NCBI RefSeq assembly: GCF_020511115.1
Contig: NZ_JAJAVH010000004.1
Coordinates: 544,049-608,048 of the forward strand
DNA length: 64,000 bases
Source: Luteimonas panaciterrae
GTDB taxonomy: Bacteria > Pseudomonadota > Gammaproteobacteria > Xanthomonadales > Xanthomonadaceae
Direction of reading: 5' to 3'
Of this stretch, positions 1 to 8,542 are shown piece by piece. The stretch's first letter is position 1. Every line of letters starts with the position of its first letter. The translations under genes and the position numbers were made by a program. A model generated the notes under the pieces. That model had not been told where the DNA came from. It made no database searches and saw nothing but the letters and a program-made list of their open reading frames with translations.

Positions 1-424
1 TCGCCATGTCGCAATCGAGGAAATGGCGGGCGTCATCACCGCGCGCGTCGCGCGGGAAATCGTCGGGCGAGAACTGGCCGTGACGCGCGGTAAGCTCGAT
101 CAGTTCCACCACCCGCGCGACGTCCACGCCGGCGTCCGGCATCCAGCGTGAGATCTCGGAAGCCGCCAGCTCGGCCGAACGTGTTTCGTTGTCCTTGCGC
201 CCCGCCTCGTAGATCGCATCGTGATACAGCACCGCCAATCGCACTTCCATGGGCTGGGACCAGTCCGGACCGGCCGCAACGGTTTCGCAATGGCGCATCA
301 CTTCGCCGACGTGTTCGAAGTTGTGATACGTGCGTGGCGGTGTCGCGTATGCGGCGCGCAGTGCTGCCCATTGTTCCGGCCGCACGAATGCGGCGAGGCT
401 CTCGATGGGAGTTTCGGCATTCAT
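1..424 (-). CDS. HD-domain metal-dependent phosphohydrolase, C-terminus cut by window edge
   Basis: The reading frame starts at an ATG at 424-422 and runs off the left end, so only about 141 N-terminal residues are visible. It has the tandem histidine pattern of the predicted HD hydrolases of the COG4339 type: a YHNFEHV segment near residue 37 and an LYHDAIYE segment near residue 70 (the HD pair), then a TARHGQF segment. Such proteins bind divalent metal and are thought to hydrolyse a phosphoester; the substrate is unknown. The start codon overlaps the stop of the upstream DUF998 gene as ATGA, so the two are probably translationally coupled. Confidence 0.8.
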   Translation of the reverse strand, partial: MNAETPIESLAAFVRPEQWAALRAAYATPPRTYHNFEHVGEVMRHCETVAAGPDWSQPMEVRLAVLYHDAIYEAGRKDNETRSAELAASEISRWMPDAGVDVARVVELIELTARHGQFSPDDFPRDARGDDARHFLDCDMA

Positions 425-1134
425 GGTGACTGCCTCACCGGCGATGCGTCCGAGTATCGACGCTCCCGCGCCGCGCGCCACAGCCAGATGCCGACCATCA
501 CTAGCCAGTACACGATCATCGCGATCACCAGCTTCTGCGTCAGCCCGCGCGGCGCGCCACGCCATAGCGAGAGAATCCAGACGGCCGCGAACGAGGCGAC
601 GGCAAGACCGAACGCCAACCGGAAGCGCGATCGCCAGAGCGGATCGCCACGGAATCGCCAGGCCTGCAACACCATCGCCGTCGTCACCCACAGGAAAGCG
701 CCCTGCGCGGCGGTTCCATGCACCCAGCCTTCGAACGTCGGCGCACGCCCCGGAACATTGGTATGCGCGAACGCCGTCACCACGAGTGCCACGGCCGCCA
801 TCACGAACAGCAGCACCGGTGCGCTGCTGCGCGCCTGCGGCTCGAACGCGAAGTACAGCCCCAGTGGCAGCAACACCAGCGCGGCGCCGAGCAGGCAATA
901 GGCCGCCTGCAACCAGACGCCATACGGCCCGATCAGGTAGAAGCTGAGTGGCGTCCGGATCCAGTCGAGATCCTCGCGTGCGAATTGCAGCACCAGCGCG
1001 GCGCCCGCGAAAAGCAGGATCGCGACAAGCGCGGCGATACCGCAGAAGCCCGTGGCTCGCTCGGCTGTCCCAACGCGAGCGGGAATCGCATCTTGTTCCC
1101 GGATGGATGGTCGTTCGATCTCGCGCATGCTCAC
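421..1134 (-). CDS. DUF998-type multi-pass membrane protein
   Basis: This is a 237-residue integral membrane protein with about six hydrophobic segments. The first is near residues 30-50 (AALVAILLFAGAALVLQF) and the last near 205-225. The spacing of helices and the conserved FAHTNVPG and EGWVHG stretches after helix three fit the DUF998 family, whose biochemical role is unknown. The start is GTG at 1134, overlapping the TGA of the upstream RNA phosphodiesterase gene; an ATG two codons later is the alternative. It sits in the middle of a tightly overlapping three-gene operon, so it is probably co-expressed with its neighbours, but the operon suggests no function. Confidence 0.7.
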   Translation of the reverse strand: MSMREIERPSIREQDAIPARVGTAERATGFCGIAALVAILLFAGAALVLQFAREDLDWIRTPLSFYLIGPYGVWLQAAYCLLGAALVLLPLGLYFAFEPQARSSAPVLLFVMAAVALVVTAFAHTNVPGRAPTFEGWVHGTAAQGAFLWVTTAMVLQAWRFRGDPLWRSRFRLAFGLAVASFAAVWILSLWRGAPRGLTQKLVIAMIVYWLVMVGIWLWRAARERRYSDASPVRQSP

Positions 1135-1769
1135 CCCTGCAATGTCCAGCTTGCGAGCGTTTCGTACTTCGAAGCTCCGACGAAACTCCGCAGCAAATGG
1201 AATTCACGCACCCGCCAGCCGACCGGCTCGATCGATCGCTGTGCAAGCGCATGCTCGTCGTAGAGCACAGTCAGATGCGGCACGAACTCGTGGCGGGCAT
1301 CTGGCTTGAGCCCCGCGGCCGCCAAACGGACGGCCAGCGCATCGTGCAACGCGATCACCGCAGCGACCGCAACGCCCTGCCCTCGCAACACCAGCGGCCG
1401 CCGCTCACGTCCCGAACCGAAGCTCGCCACGCTATCGAATGTCAGCTCGAACGCATCCGCCGACACAGCCTCCCCCGCATGCTTGGCTGCGGCCAGCACA
1501 TTGCCCGGAAGGCCGGCGAACTCACCGAGAAATTGCAACGTGACATGCAAACGATCCTCGTCGATGACGCGACCACGCAGTCCATGCTCCGCGCGCAGCG
1601 ATCGCGCGACCGCGGCGATCCGCGCCATCGCGGCCGCATCCGGCTTCACGGCGAAGAACAGGTTGCCGACGGGCTCCTGCAAACCGAACCCATCGAACGA
1701 CTGCTGCGCGCCGGGCCGGCTCGTATCAGATTTGCCCGTGCCAGAACGATTCAAGCCACACGTCCTCAT
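1131..1769 (-). CDS. thpR: RNA 2',3'-cyclic phosphodiesterase (2H family)
   Basis: The product is a cytoplasmic 2H phosphoesterase. It hydrolyses RNA 2',3'-cyclic phosphate ends and was historically called 2'-5' RNA ligase. The two family signatures are present: HVTLQF with His75 and HLTVLY with His165, counted from the ATG at 1769. An in-frame TTG at 1781 would add four residues. The length of 212 is slightly above the usual 175-190 because of an N-terminal tail rich in Ser, Gly and Arg of doubtful coding value. The true start could lie near the FFAVKP strand. It is the first gene of an operon with DUF998 and HD genes, each overlapping the next, and is divergent from gpmA. Confidence 0.85.
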   Translation of the reverse strand: MRTCGLNRSGTGKSDTSRPGAQQSFDGFGLQEPVGNLFFAVKPDAAAMARIAAVARSLRAEHGLRGRVIDEDRLHVTLQFLGEFAGLPGNVLAAAKHAGEAVSADAFELTFDSVASFGSGRERRPLVLRGQGVAVAAVIALHDALAVRLAAAGLKPDARHEFVPHLTVLYDEHALAQRSIEPVGWRVREFHLLRSFVGASKYETLASWTLQG

Positions 1770-1880
1770 CCAGTTCCGCAACCGCGATTATCCGCGATTT
1801 TCCCATGATCCGATCCGCACCGACTGCGCGACCCGCTACAATCACACCTCCCCATCGCGATCGTGCAACGGAGCTTCGCA

Positions 1881-2630
1881 GTGACCCATCGCCTCGTGCT
1901 GCTGCGCCACGGCCAGAGCCAGTGGAATCTCGACAACCGCTTCACCGGCTGGGTCGACGTCGACCTCACCGAACAGGGCCGCAACGAAGCCGCCAATGCC
2001 GGGCAATTGATGCGCGAGGAAGGCCTGCAGTTCGACGTCGCTCACACCTCGGTGCTCAAGCGTGCGATCCACACGCTGCAGGGCGCGCTGAAGACGCTCG
2101 ATCAGGACTGGCTGCCGGTATACAAGAGCTGGCGCCTGAACGAGCGCCACTACGGCGGCCTGCAGGGCCTCGACAAGGCCGAGACCGCGGCCAAGCACGG
2201 TGAAGAACAGGTCAAGATCTGGCGCCGCTCCTACGACATCCCGCCGCCTCCGATGGCGCAGGACGATCCCGGACATCCGATGCACGACCGCCGCTACGCC
2301 GGTCTCGACCGCAACGTGCTGCCCGCCACCGAATCGCTCGCCTCCACGCTCGACCGCGTGCTGCCTTACTGGCACGACGCCATCGCGCCACAGCTGAAAG
2401 CCGGCCAGACGGTGCTGGTCACCGCGCACGGCAATTCACTGCGCGCGCTCTACAAGTACCTCAACCACGTCTCCAACGCGGACATCCTCGAACTGAACAT
2501 CCCCACCGGGATTCCGCTGCTGTTCGAACTCGACGAACAGCTGGCCGTGCAGTCGTTCCGCTATCTCGGCGATCCCGAAGCCGCCAAGCGCGCCGCCGAA
2601 GCCGTGGCGAATCAGGGCAAGGCGAAATAA
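1881..2630 (+). CDS. gpmA: 2,3-bisphosphoglycerate-dependent phosphoglycerate mutase
   Basis: This glycolytic/gluconeogenic enzyme interconverts 3- and 2-phosphoglycerate in the cytoplasm. The catalytic RHGQSQW motif contains the phosphorylated His10; Glu88 lies in LNERHYG and the second histidine, His183, in [11 protein letters not shown] chose the GTG at 1881, preceded by a CGGAG ribosome-binding site eight bases upstream. This gives 249 residues, matching the family length, whereas an upstream GTG at 1863 adds six atypical residues. The gene stands alone, divergent from thpR and convergent with the LysR gene. Confidence 0.95.
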   Translation: MTHRLVLLRHGQSQWNLDNRFTGWVDVDLTEQGRNEAANAGQLMREEGLQFDVAHTSVLKRAIHTLQGALKTLDQDWLPVYKSWRLNERHYGGLQGLDKAETAAKHGEEQVKIWRRSYDIPPPPMAQDDPGHPMHDRRYAGLDRNVLPATESLASTLDRVLPYWHDAIAPQLKAGQTVLVTAHGNSLRALYKYLNHVSNADILELNIPTGIPLLFELDEQLAVQSFRYLGDPEAAKRAAEAVANQGKAK

Positions 2631-2645
2631 AGCATCGCGCGCCGC

Positions 2646-3590
2646 TCAGGCACGGCGCGCAACGGAGCGACGTTTCTCCTGCTTGCCGGCCCTGGCTGGC
2701 GGTGAGGTCGCGGCTTCCTTCAATTCGGACGCGAATCGCGCGAGCAATGCGGTCAGCCGTCCGGCCTCAGCGCGATGCACCAGCCAGATGCGGATCTCGG
2801 CCTTGAAATCACGCACGTCCAGCACTTCGACCGCATCGCGATAACGGCTGCGTTCGCGTAGCTGTTCCGTCGCGAGGCCCAGCCCCAGGCCGCGCGCGAC
2901 CAGCGCCATGCGCATCTCCACCCCCAGGCTTTCCACCGCGACCACGAACGGCAATCCCGCGCGCGTGAGCGCATCGCGCAGCGTGCGCCGGAACCCGCAC
3001 CCGTCCTGACTGAGCACCCAGGGCAATTCGGCCAGATCGGCGAGTGTCGGGCGTTTCGGCAACGCCAATCCTTTCGGCGCCACCACCTGCATGCGATGAC
3101 GCGAGACCGGATGCGCGGACAGCGTCTGCGGAATCGCCGCCTCACCAGGCAGATACACCAATGCGGCATCGATGCGGCCGGACTCGACCTGATCCAGCAA
3201 TTCATGCGACCAGGCCGTGGTGATCAGCAGCGACAACTGCGGATGCGCGCGGCGCAGGCCATCGATCTGCGCGGCCATCGAATCGTCGGATTGCAACGGC
3301 GTGAGGCCGAGCCGGAATTCACCGGCGACTTCACCGTTCGCGGCGATGCCGCTGCGCAGATCCTGCACCGATCCCAGCACGCGCCGGCCCAGTTCGTAGG
3401 CTTCGCGTCCGGCTGCGGTCGGTTTCAGCGGCTTCGACAGACGATCGAGCAGTGCCGTGTCGAGATCTTGTTCCAAACCTTGCACCCGCCGCGTTACCGC
3501 CGGCTGTGTCAGATGCAGACGCGCCGCCGCGGCCTGGATGGAACCCGAGTCGACCACGGCGATGAAGGCTTCGATGTCGCGGATGTTCAT
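2646..3590 (-). CDS. LysR-family transcriptional regulator
   Basis: This is a 314-residue LysR-type regulator. It has an N-terminal winged helix-turn-helix (residues 1-60, with the AAARLHLTQPAVTRRVQGLE core) and a periplasmic-binding-protein-like effector domain (about 90-295). It ends in an unusual basic tail rich in Arg and Lys. It is divergent from an MFS exporter gene 117 bases away. The intergenic region is AT-rich and holds a dyad of the T-N11-A class, so it most likely controls that transporter and itself. The effector is unknown. Confidence 0.9.
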   Translation of the reverse strand: MNIRDIEAFIAVVDSGSIQAAAARLHLTQPAVTRRVQGLEQDLDTALLDRLSKPLKPTAAGREAYELGRRVLGSVQDLRSGIAANGEVAGEFRLGLTPLQSDDSMAAQIDGLRRAHPQLSLLITTAWSHELLDQVESGRIDAALVYLPGEAAIPQTLSAHPVSRHRMQVVAPKGLALPKRPTLADLAELPWVLSQDGCGFRRTLRDALTRAGLPFVVAVESLGVEMRMALVARGLGLGLATEQLRERSRYRDAVEVLDVRDFKAEIRIWLVHRAEAGRLTALLARFASELKEAATSPPARAGKQEKRRSVARRA

Positions 3591-3660
3591 GACGGCAGTT
3601 TCCGGGGATTTGTCGGAGGGAATCCAAATAATGCCGATTACGCATTTTAAGACTAAAAAT

Positions 3661-3677
3661 TATTCATTTGATGAATA
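3661..3677. promoter_or_regulatory. Probable LysR-type operator (T-N11-A dyad)
   Basis: TATTCATTTGATGAATA is a perfect inverted repeat with 7-base arms and a 3-base spacer, and it contains the T-N11-A core of LysR boxes (T at 3663, A at 3675). It lies in the AT-rich gap between the divergent LysR and MFS genes, about 70 bases upstream of the LysR start and 30 bases upstream of the MFS start. Assignment to this regulator is inference from position and symmetry. Confidence 0.55.
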
Positions 3678-3707
3678 TACGCTTCGGACATAGATTTCTA
3701 GCACGAC

Positions 3708-4973
3708 ATGCAGAGTCCGATATTCACCATGCCCCACACGAAATGCGCCACTGGCGAACACGACGATCTGCGACAAATCGCCGCGATTCCGACTCCGGTC
3801 AATACCCGGCTGTTCGGAGGCGCGGTCTGCGTGCTCATGCTCAGCCTGTTCGCCTCGCAGCCGCTGGTCGGCGTGATCGGACCGGCGCTGGGGTTGCAGG
3901 CACAGTTGTCCGGTTTCGTGCCACTAGCCACCCTGCTCGGCTACGGCATCGGCCTCGTACTGATCGTGCCCTTGTCCGACATGATGGAAAACCGCCGACT
4001 CGCGTTGACGATGCTCGCGGCCGCGGCGCTGGCGCAATTCGCCTGCGCGTTCGCGCCGAACGCGGTGCTGTATCTCATCGCGGCGCTCGTGCTGGGAGCT
4101 GCGCTGAGCTGCATCCAGGTACTGGTACCGCTCGCCGCCGCGCTCACGCCCGAGGCCGAACGCGGACGCGTGGTCGGCGACGTGATGAGTGGAATGATGA
4201 TCGGCCTGCTGCTGTCGCGTCCGCTGGCAGGCTTCGCGGCCGCGGCATTGGGCTGGCGCGGCATGCTGCTCACCCTGGCGTTGTTGCTGGCGGTCCTGTT
4301 CGTCGTGTTGTGGTTCACGTTGCCGTGGCGTCGCCCCGCGCCAGGACTGAGTTACGCCAAATTGCTGTCGACGTTGTGGAGCCTGTTGCGCGAGGAACGC
4401 GTGCTGCGCTTGCGCGCGGCCTCGGCGTTCCTGATGTTCGCCGCGTTCAACGCGTTCTGGACCACCGTCGCGTTGCTGCTGGCACACCCTCCTTTCCATT
4501 TCGGCGAGCATGGCATCGCCCTGTTCGCATTGGCCGGTGCCAGCGGCATCGTGGTGGCACCGCTGGCCGGACGCTGGGGCGATCGCGGCTACACCCGGCC
4601 GGCATTGGCGGCGATACACGCGCTGGCGCTGGTGGCATTGCTGGTCGCGGGCCTGGCGACCATGCCAGCCGTTCATACGATCGGTTTGGCCGTGGCCTTG
4701 CTGGTCTTGGCCGCGATGCTGCTCGACGTCGGCACCGTCGCCGATCAGACGTTGGGCCGTCGCGCGGTGAACCTGCTGCGACCCGAAGCACGCGGCCGTC
4801 TCAACGGGCTATTCACCGGTGTGTTCTTCGCTGGCGGTTCGCTCGGCGCGGCGCTGACCGGCTTCGTCTGGACGCGTGGCGGATGGAGTGCGATCTGCAT
4901 CCTCGCCGGCGTTTTCGTCTGCGGCGCGCTGGCGATCTCGCTTTCGACGCTACGCGATCGAAGCCTGGGGTGA
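3708..4973 (+). CDS. MFS transporter (drug/metabolite efflux type)
   Basis: This is a 421-residue major facilitator with twelve predicted membrane helices. The first is at about residues 45-65 and the helix 2/3 loop reads PLSDMMENRR, corresponding to the family signature D-x-x-x-x-R-R. A second equivalent loop (GRWGDRGYTRP) follows the seventh helix. Starts at 3708 and 3729 (the second Met) are both possible; neither has a strong ribosome-binding site. It is divergent from a LysR regulator that probably controls it. It resembles the YnfM/YybF-like exporters, but the substrate cannot be told from sequence. Confidence 0.85.
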   Translation: MQSPIFTMPHTKCATGEHDDLRQIAAIPTPVNTRLFGGAVCVLMLSLFASQPLVGVIGPALGLQAQLSGFVPLATLLGYGIGLVLIVPLSDMMENRRLALTMLAAAALAQFACAFAPNAVLYLIAALVLGAALSCIQVLVPLAAALTPEAERGRVVGDVMSGMMIGLLLSRPLAGFAAAALGWRGMLLTLALLLAVLFVVLWFTLPWRRPAPGLSYAKLLSTLWSLLREERVLRLRAASAFLMFAAFNAFWTTVALLLAHPPFHFGEHGIALFALAGASGIVVAPLAGRWGDRGYTRPALAAIHALALVALLVAGLATMPAVHTIGLAVALLVLAAMLLDVGTVADQTLGRRAVNLLRPEARGRLNGLFTGVFFAGGSLGAALTGFVWTRGGWSAICILAGVFVCGALAISLSTLRDRSLG

Positions 4974-4984
4974 AGGTCGTTCGT

Positions 4985-6256
4985 TCACGCCGCCGCGGAG
5001 GCCTGCTTCAACTTCTTCTTTCCGTTCAGATCGGGCAGCCATAGCGCGATCACGCCGATCAGCGGCAGATACGCGCAGACCTGGTAGACAAAATCGATAC
5101 CGCGCGCATCGGCGAGTTCGCCGAGCAACGCCGCGCCGATACCGCCCATGCCGAAGGCGAAACCGAAGAACAGTCCCGACACCATGCCCACGCGTCCGGG
5201 CAGCAGCTCCTGCGCGTACACGAGGATCGCCGAGAACGCCGAGGCCAGGATCAGACCGATCACCACGCTCAGGATGCCGGTCCAGAACAGATTCGCATGC
5301 GGCAGCAACAGCGTGAACGGTGCCGCACCGAGGATCGAGATCCAGATCACCCACTTGCGCCCGATGCGATCGCCCACCGGCCCGCCGATCAGGGCACCCG
5401 CCGCCACCGCCGCCAGGAACGCGAACAGATGTGTCTGCGCGCTCTGCACCGAGACATCGAAGGTGTGGATCAGATAGAACGTGTAGTAGCTGCTGAGGCT
5501 GGCCATGTAGAAATACTTGGAGAAGACCAGCACGCCGAGGATCACCAGCGCGGCGGCGACGCGGCCGCGCGACAGTGTTTCACCGATATTGCGTTTCGCC
5601 GCCGGCTTTCCACGCACCGCATGATGCTGCGCGTACCAGCGCTCGACTTGCAGCAGCACCACGATCGCCAGCAGCGCCGCCAGCGAGAACCATGCCACGC
5701 TGCCGCGCCCATGCGGCACGATGATCCACGCGGCCAGCAGCGGTCCCAACGACGCACCGGCATTGCCGCCGACCTGGAACAGCGATTGCGCCAGCCCATG
5801 CTTTCCGCCCGAGGCCATGCGCGCCACGCGCGAGGATTCCGGATGGAACACCGAGGACCCCGTTCCCACCAATGCCGCCGCCAGCAACAGCAGCGGAAAA
5901 TTCGGCGCCCACGCGAGCAGCAGCAATCCGCACAGCGTGAAACCCATTCCGACCGGCAGCGAATACGGCAGCGGACGGCGATCGGTGTACATGCCCACCA
6001 CCGGCTGCAGCAACGACGCGGTGAGCTGATAGACCAGCGTGATCAGACCGATCTGCGCGAAGCTCAGATTGAAGCCGCTCTTGAGGATCGGATAGATCGC
6101 CAGGATCAGCGACTGGATCATGTCGTTGAGCAGGTGCGAGAAACTGATCGCACCCAGCACCGTATAGGCGGTGCGTTCCTCGGCGGACGCGGACGGCGCC
6201 GCGATCGCACTCTCCATCGCGCCATCGATGGCGGCGTCTTCGACTCGTGTTTGCAT
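4985..6256 (-). CDS. fsr: MFS transporter, fosmidomycin-resistance (Fsr) type
   Basis: The 423-residue product has twelve predicted membrane helices. It opens with the characteristic Fsr segment SFSHLLNDMIQSL (near residue 38), then PILKSGFNLSFAQIGLI and GMYTDRRPLPYSL. Fsr-type exporters confer resistance to fosmidomycin and some other antimicrobials. The ATG at 6256 has a GGAG element eight bases upstream. The open frame continues far upstream into the AraC gene on the other strand, but that extension is not coding. It is divergent from an AraC regulator 138 bases away, an arrangement that suggests ligand-controlled efflux. Compared with E. coli Fsr it has about 15 extra N-terminal residues rich in Ala and Glu. 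Confidence 0.88.
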   Translation of the reverse strand: MQTRVEDAAIDGAMESAIAAPSASAEERTAYTVLGAISFSHLLNDMIQSLILAIYPILKSGFNLSFAQIGLITLVYQLTASLLQPVVGMYTDRRPLPYSLPVGMGFTLCGLLLLAWAPNFPLLLLAAALVGTGSSVFHPESSRVARMASGGKHGLAQSLFQVGGNAGASLGPLLAAWIIVPHGRGSVAWFSLAALLAIVVLLQVERWYAQHHAVRGKPAAKRNIGETLSRGRVAAALVILGVLVFSKYFYMASLSSYYTFYLIHTFDVSVQSAQTHLFAFLAAVAAGALIGGPVGDRIGRKWVIWISILGAAPFTLLLPHANLFWTGILSVVIGLILASAFSAILVYAQELLPGRVGMVSGLFFGFAFGMGGIGAALLGELADARGIDFVYQVCAYLPLIGVIALWLPDLNGKKKLKQASAAA

Positions 6257-6394
6257 GGCGGTCACTCCAGCGTGGGGGCTTGCCGCCTTGCCACGGCGGC
6301 GGCGCCACTTTAGAGTTGCCGGCCTCGGCCTGCCCGAATCATCGGGCCAATTTATATCGAATCCGGGCCAACCCCCGGATCGACACCAGACACC

Positions 6395-7171
6395 ATGCGC
6401 CAGACCCGCGCCAGCCTCTACGAAGACACGCCTCGTGACGTGGTCGCCACCGGCAACGAGTACCCGCCGCATTACGTCCTGCCGGCGCACTCGCACAAGC
6501 GCGGACAGCTGCTCTATGCCTCGGCCGGTGTGGTCAGCGCCATCACCGATGAAGGCAGCTGGGTGGTCCCGCCACGACGCGCACTGTGGATTCCGCCCGG
6601 CGTCACGCACGAGGTGCGCATGAGCGGTGCGGTGTCCACGCGCAGTGTCTTCGTCCGCCCCGAAGCCGCGCAGGCCGTCGGCCTGCCGACGCACTGCCAA
6701 GTGATCGCGGTGTCCACCCTGCTCCACGCATTGCTGTTGGAAGCGGTCGATCTGCCGGCGGAATACGCACTGGATGGCCGTGACGGCCGCTTGATGGCAT
6801 TGCTGGTGGATGAGATCGCGGTGATGCCGACACTCGCGCTCAACACGCCGCTGCCACGCGATCCTCGACTGGCGCGCATCTGCCGCGCACTGATGGAAGC
6901 ACCGGCACTCGAAATCGACATCGACATGATGGCGCACAAGGCCGGCATGAGCCGGCGCAGCTTCACCCGTCTGTTTCGCCAGCAGACCGGCATGAGTTTC
7001 GGCCTCTGGCGTCAGCAGGCCTGTCTGCTCGCGGCGCTGACGCGGCTCGGCTTGGGCGACTCGATCACGCAGGTCGCGACCGATCTTGGCTACAGCAGTG
7101 CCAGCGCCTTCACCGCCGCGTTCCGGCGCACGCTCGGGGCTTCTCCCAGCCGTTATCTGCAGGGCCAGTGA
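6395..7171 (+). CDS. AraC-family regulator with N-terminal cupin
   Basis: This is a 258-residue regulator. The N-terminal AraC-type cupin (about 25-110) contains HSHKRGQLLYA and the WVVPPRRALWIPPGVTH segment typical of the YeaM/NimR group. The two helix-turn-helix motifs follow (about 165-255), with MSRRSFTRLFRQ and ITQVATDLGYSSASAFTAAF. It is divergent from the Fsr-type exporter, as NimR is next to the nimT exporter in E. coli. It therefore probably controls that transporter, with an effector that is not predictable. Confidence 0.9.
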   Translation: MRQTRASLYEDTPRDVVATGNEYPPHYVLPAHSHKRGQLLYASAGVVSAITDEGSWVVPPRRALWIPPGVTHEVRMSGAVSTRSVFVRPEAAQAVGLPTHCQVIAVSTLLHALLLEAVDLPAEYALDGRDGRLMALLVDEIAVMPTLALNTPLPRDPRLARICRALMEAPALEIDIDMMAHKAGMSRRSFTRLFRQQTGMSFGLWRQQACLLAALTRLGLGDSITQVATDLGYSSASAFTAAFRRTLGASPSRYLQGQ

Positions 7172-7348
7172 AGCCCTCGCAGGCGGACTCGCCCATCCCT
7201 CCCTCGTTGCGTCCGGCGGCCACGAAATCGCCGTTTCCGGACAATGTCCCCGCCCCCGCGACGATCCAAAAAAATCTTGCGCCGGCGCAGTGGCAAAGGG
7301 ATAGACTCGGCATGGCGACATCGCCTCCCACATGATGGAGGGCTCGAC

Positions 7349-8542
7349 ATGATTCCCCGTACCGCAGCGGCCCTGCTGGCCGCCTCCACGTTGGGATGTT
7401 GCATGGCCGTCCACGGCGCGACCGCGCCGGCACTGGCCGCTCCCGGCATCGCAGACCCGATATCCGTGACGACAACGGAACCGCTCGCGGTCCCCGCCGA
7501 CATCGTGCCGATCTCCGTGCCCAGCCCGCAGCAGATCATCGTGATCCCGCCGGAACTGCGTGCGCAATTGCGGCAGAACGTCATCAACAAGAGCTACTCG
7601 CGCGAGCGGCGCATGAAGCTGCTCGTCGACTACATCTTCAGCAAGCAGGGTCTCGGCCTGGAGTACGACTCCTCGGTCACCCGCACCATCGAGCAGACCT
7701 TCCGTGACCGCAAGGGCAATTGCATGTCCTTCACCCTGCTGTTCGTGACGCTGGCGCGGGAAGCCGGCGTGAGCGCCTATGTGCAGGAAGTGGGTCAGGC
7801 GCTCTCCTGGTATCAGGAAGAGAACACGCTCTACAACGCCGGACACGTCAACGTCGGCATCCAGCTCGGCACCGATCAGGGCACCGTGGATCTGGATCGC
7901 AACATCCTGCTCGCGCGCGGCGGCCCCAAGCGTATTTCCGACAAGCGCGCGCTGGCGCATTTCTACAACAACCGCGGCTCCGAACTGATGCAGGACGGCT
8001 ACATCGTCGCGGCCAAGGCGCACTTCGACGCCGCGCTGGCGCAAGACCCTGGTTTCGCGCCGGCCTGGAATAATCTCGGTGTGCTGCGCATGCGCAATCA
8101 CCAGCCTGGCTTGGCCGAACGCGATTACCTCGCCGCCCTGCAACGCGACGCATCCTATGCGCCGGCGCTGTCGAACATGGTCAACCTATATCGGTTCACC
8201 GGCGACGAAGCCAAGGTCGACACCTACATGCACCGTTTGCGGCGAGCCCAGCTCGGCGATCCGTTCTATCAGTTCCTGCAGGCCGATCAGGCCGAGAAGC
8301 GCGGCGACTATGCCGTCGCCGCCACGCACTATCGCCGCGCGATTCGCCTGTATGACAAGGTCCACCAGTTCCACTTCGGCCTGGCTCGCGTGTACTTCCT
8401 CTCCGGCGACATGGAGCGCGCCCGGCGCGAACTCAGCCGCGCCCTGGCCCTCAGCAGCGAGGACGCGGTGATGCGCAACCGCTATCAGGCCAAGATGGAC
8501 AGCCTGCGGCGCTGGTCGAAGGCTTCCGCGCTAGCGCACTGA
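7349..8542 (+). CDS. Exported transglutaminase-like/TPR protein
   Basis: The product has 397 residues with a cleavable signal peptide (residues 1-24). A transglutaminase-like cysteine-protease fold follows: Cys125 in RKGNCMSFTLL, His166 in NAGHVNVGI and Asp181 in TVDLDRN form a plausible triad. At least four tetratricopeptide repeats then occupy about 215-385, including AWNNLGVLRMRN and HYRRAIRLYDKVHQFHFGLARVY. The ATG at 7349 follows a GGAGGG site. The last 12 bases overlap the end of the convergent cupin-DUF2867 gene. It is probably periplasmic, and the TPR region suggests a protein scaffold. Whether the triad cleaves peptides is unknown. Confidence 0.75.
   Translation: MIPRTAAALLAASTLGCCMAVHGATAPALAAPGIADPISVTTTEPLAVPADIVPISVPSPQQIIVIPPELRAQLRQNVINKSYSRERRMKLLVDYIFSKQGLGLEYDSSVTRTIEQTFRDRKGNCMSFTLLFVTLAREAGVSAYVQEVGQALSWYQEENTLYNAGHVNVGIQLGTDQGTVDLDRNILLARGGPKRISDKRALAHFYNNRGSELMQDGYIVAAKAHFDAALAQDPGFAPAWNNLGVLRMRNHQPGLAERDYLAALQRDASYAPALSNMVNLYRFTGDEAKVDTYMHRLRRAQLGDPFYQFLQADQAEKRGDYAVAATHYRRAIRLYDKVHQFHFGLARVYFLSGDMERARRELSRALALSSEDAVMRNRYQAKMDSLRRWSKASALAH

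Noticed and set aside
6257..8143. N-terminal extension of the Fsr-type gene making a 1,052-residue protein
   Set aside because: The extension is antisense to the AraC and TPR genes. The ATG at 6256 has a good ribosome-binding site and starts the known family sequence.
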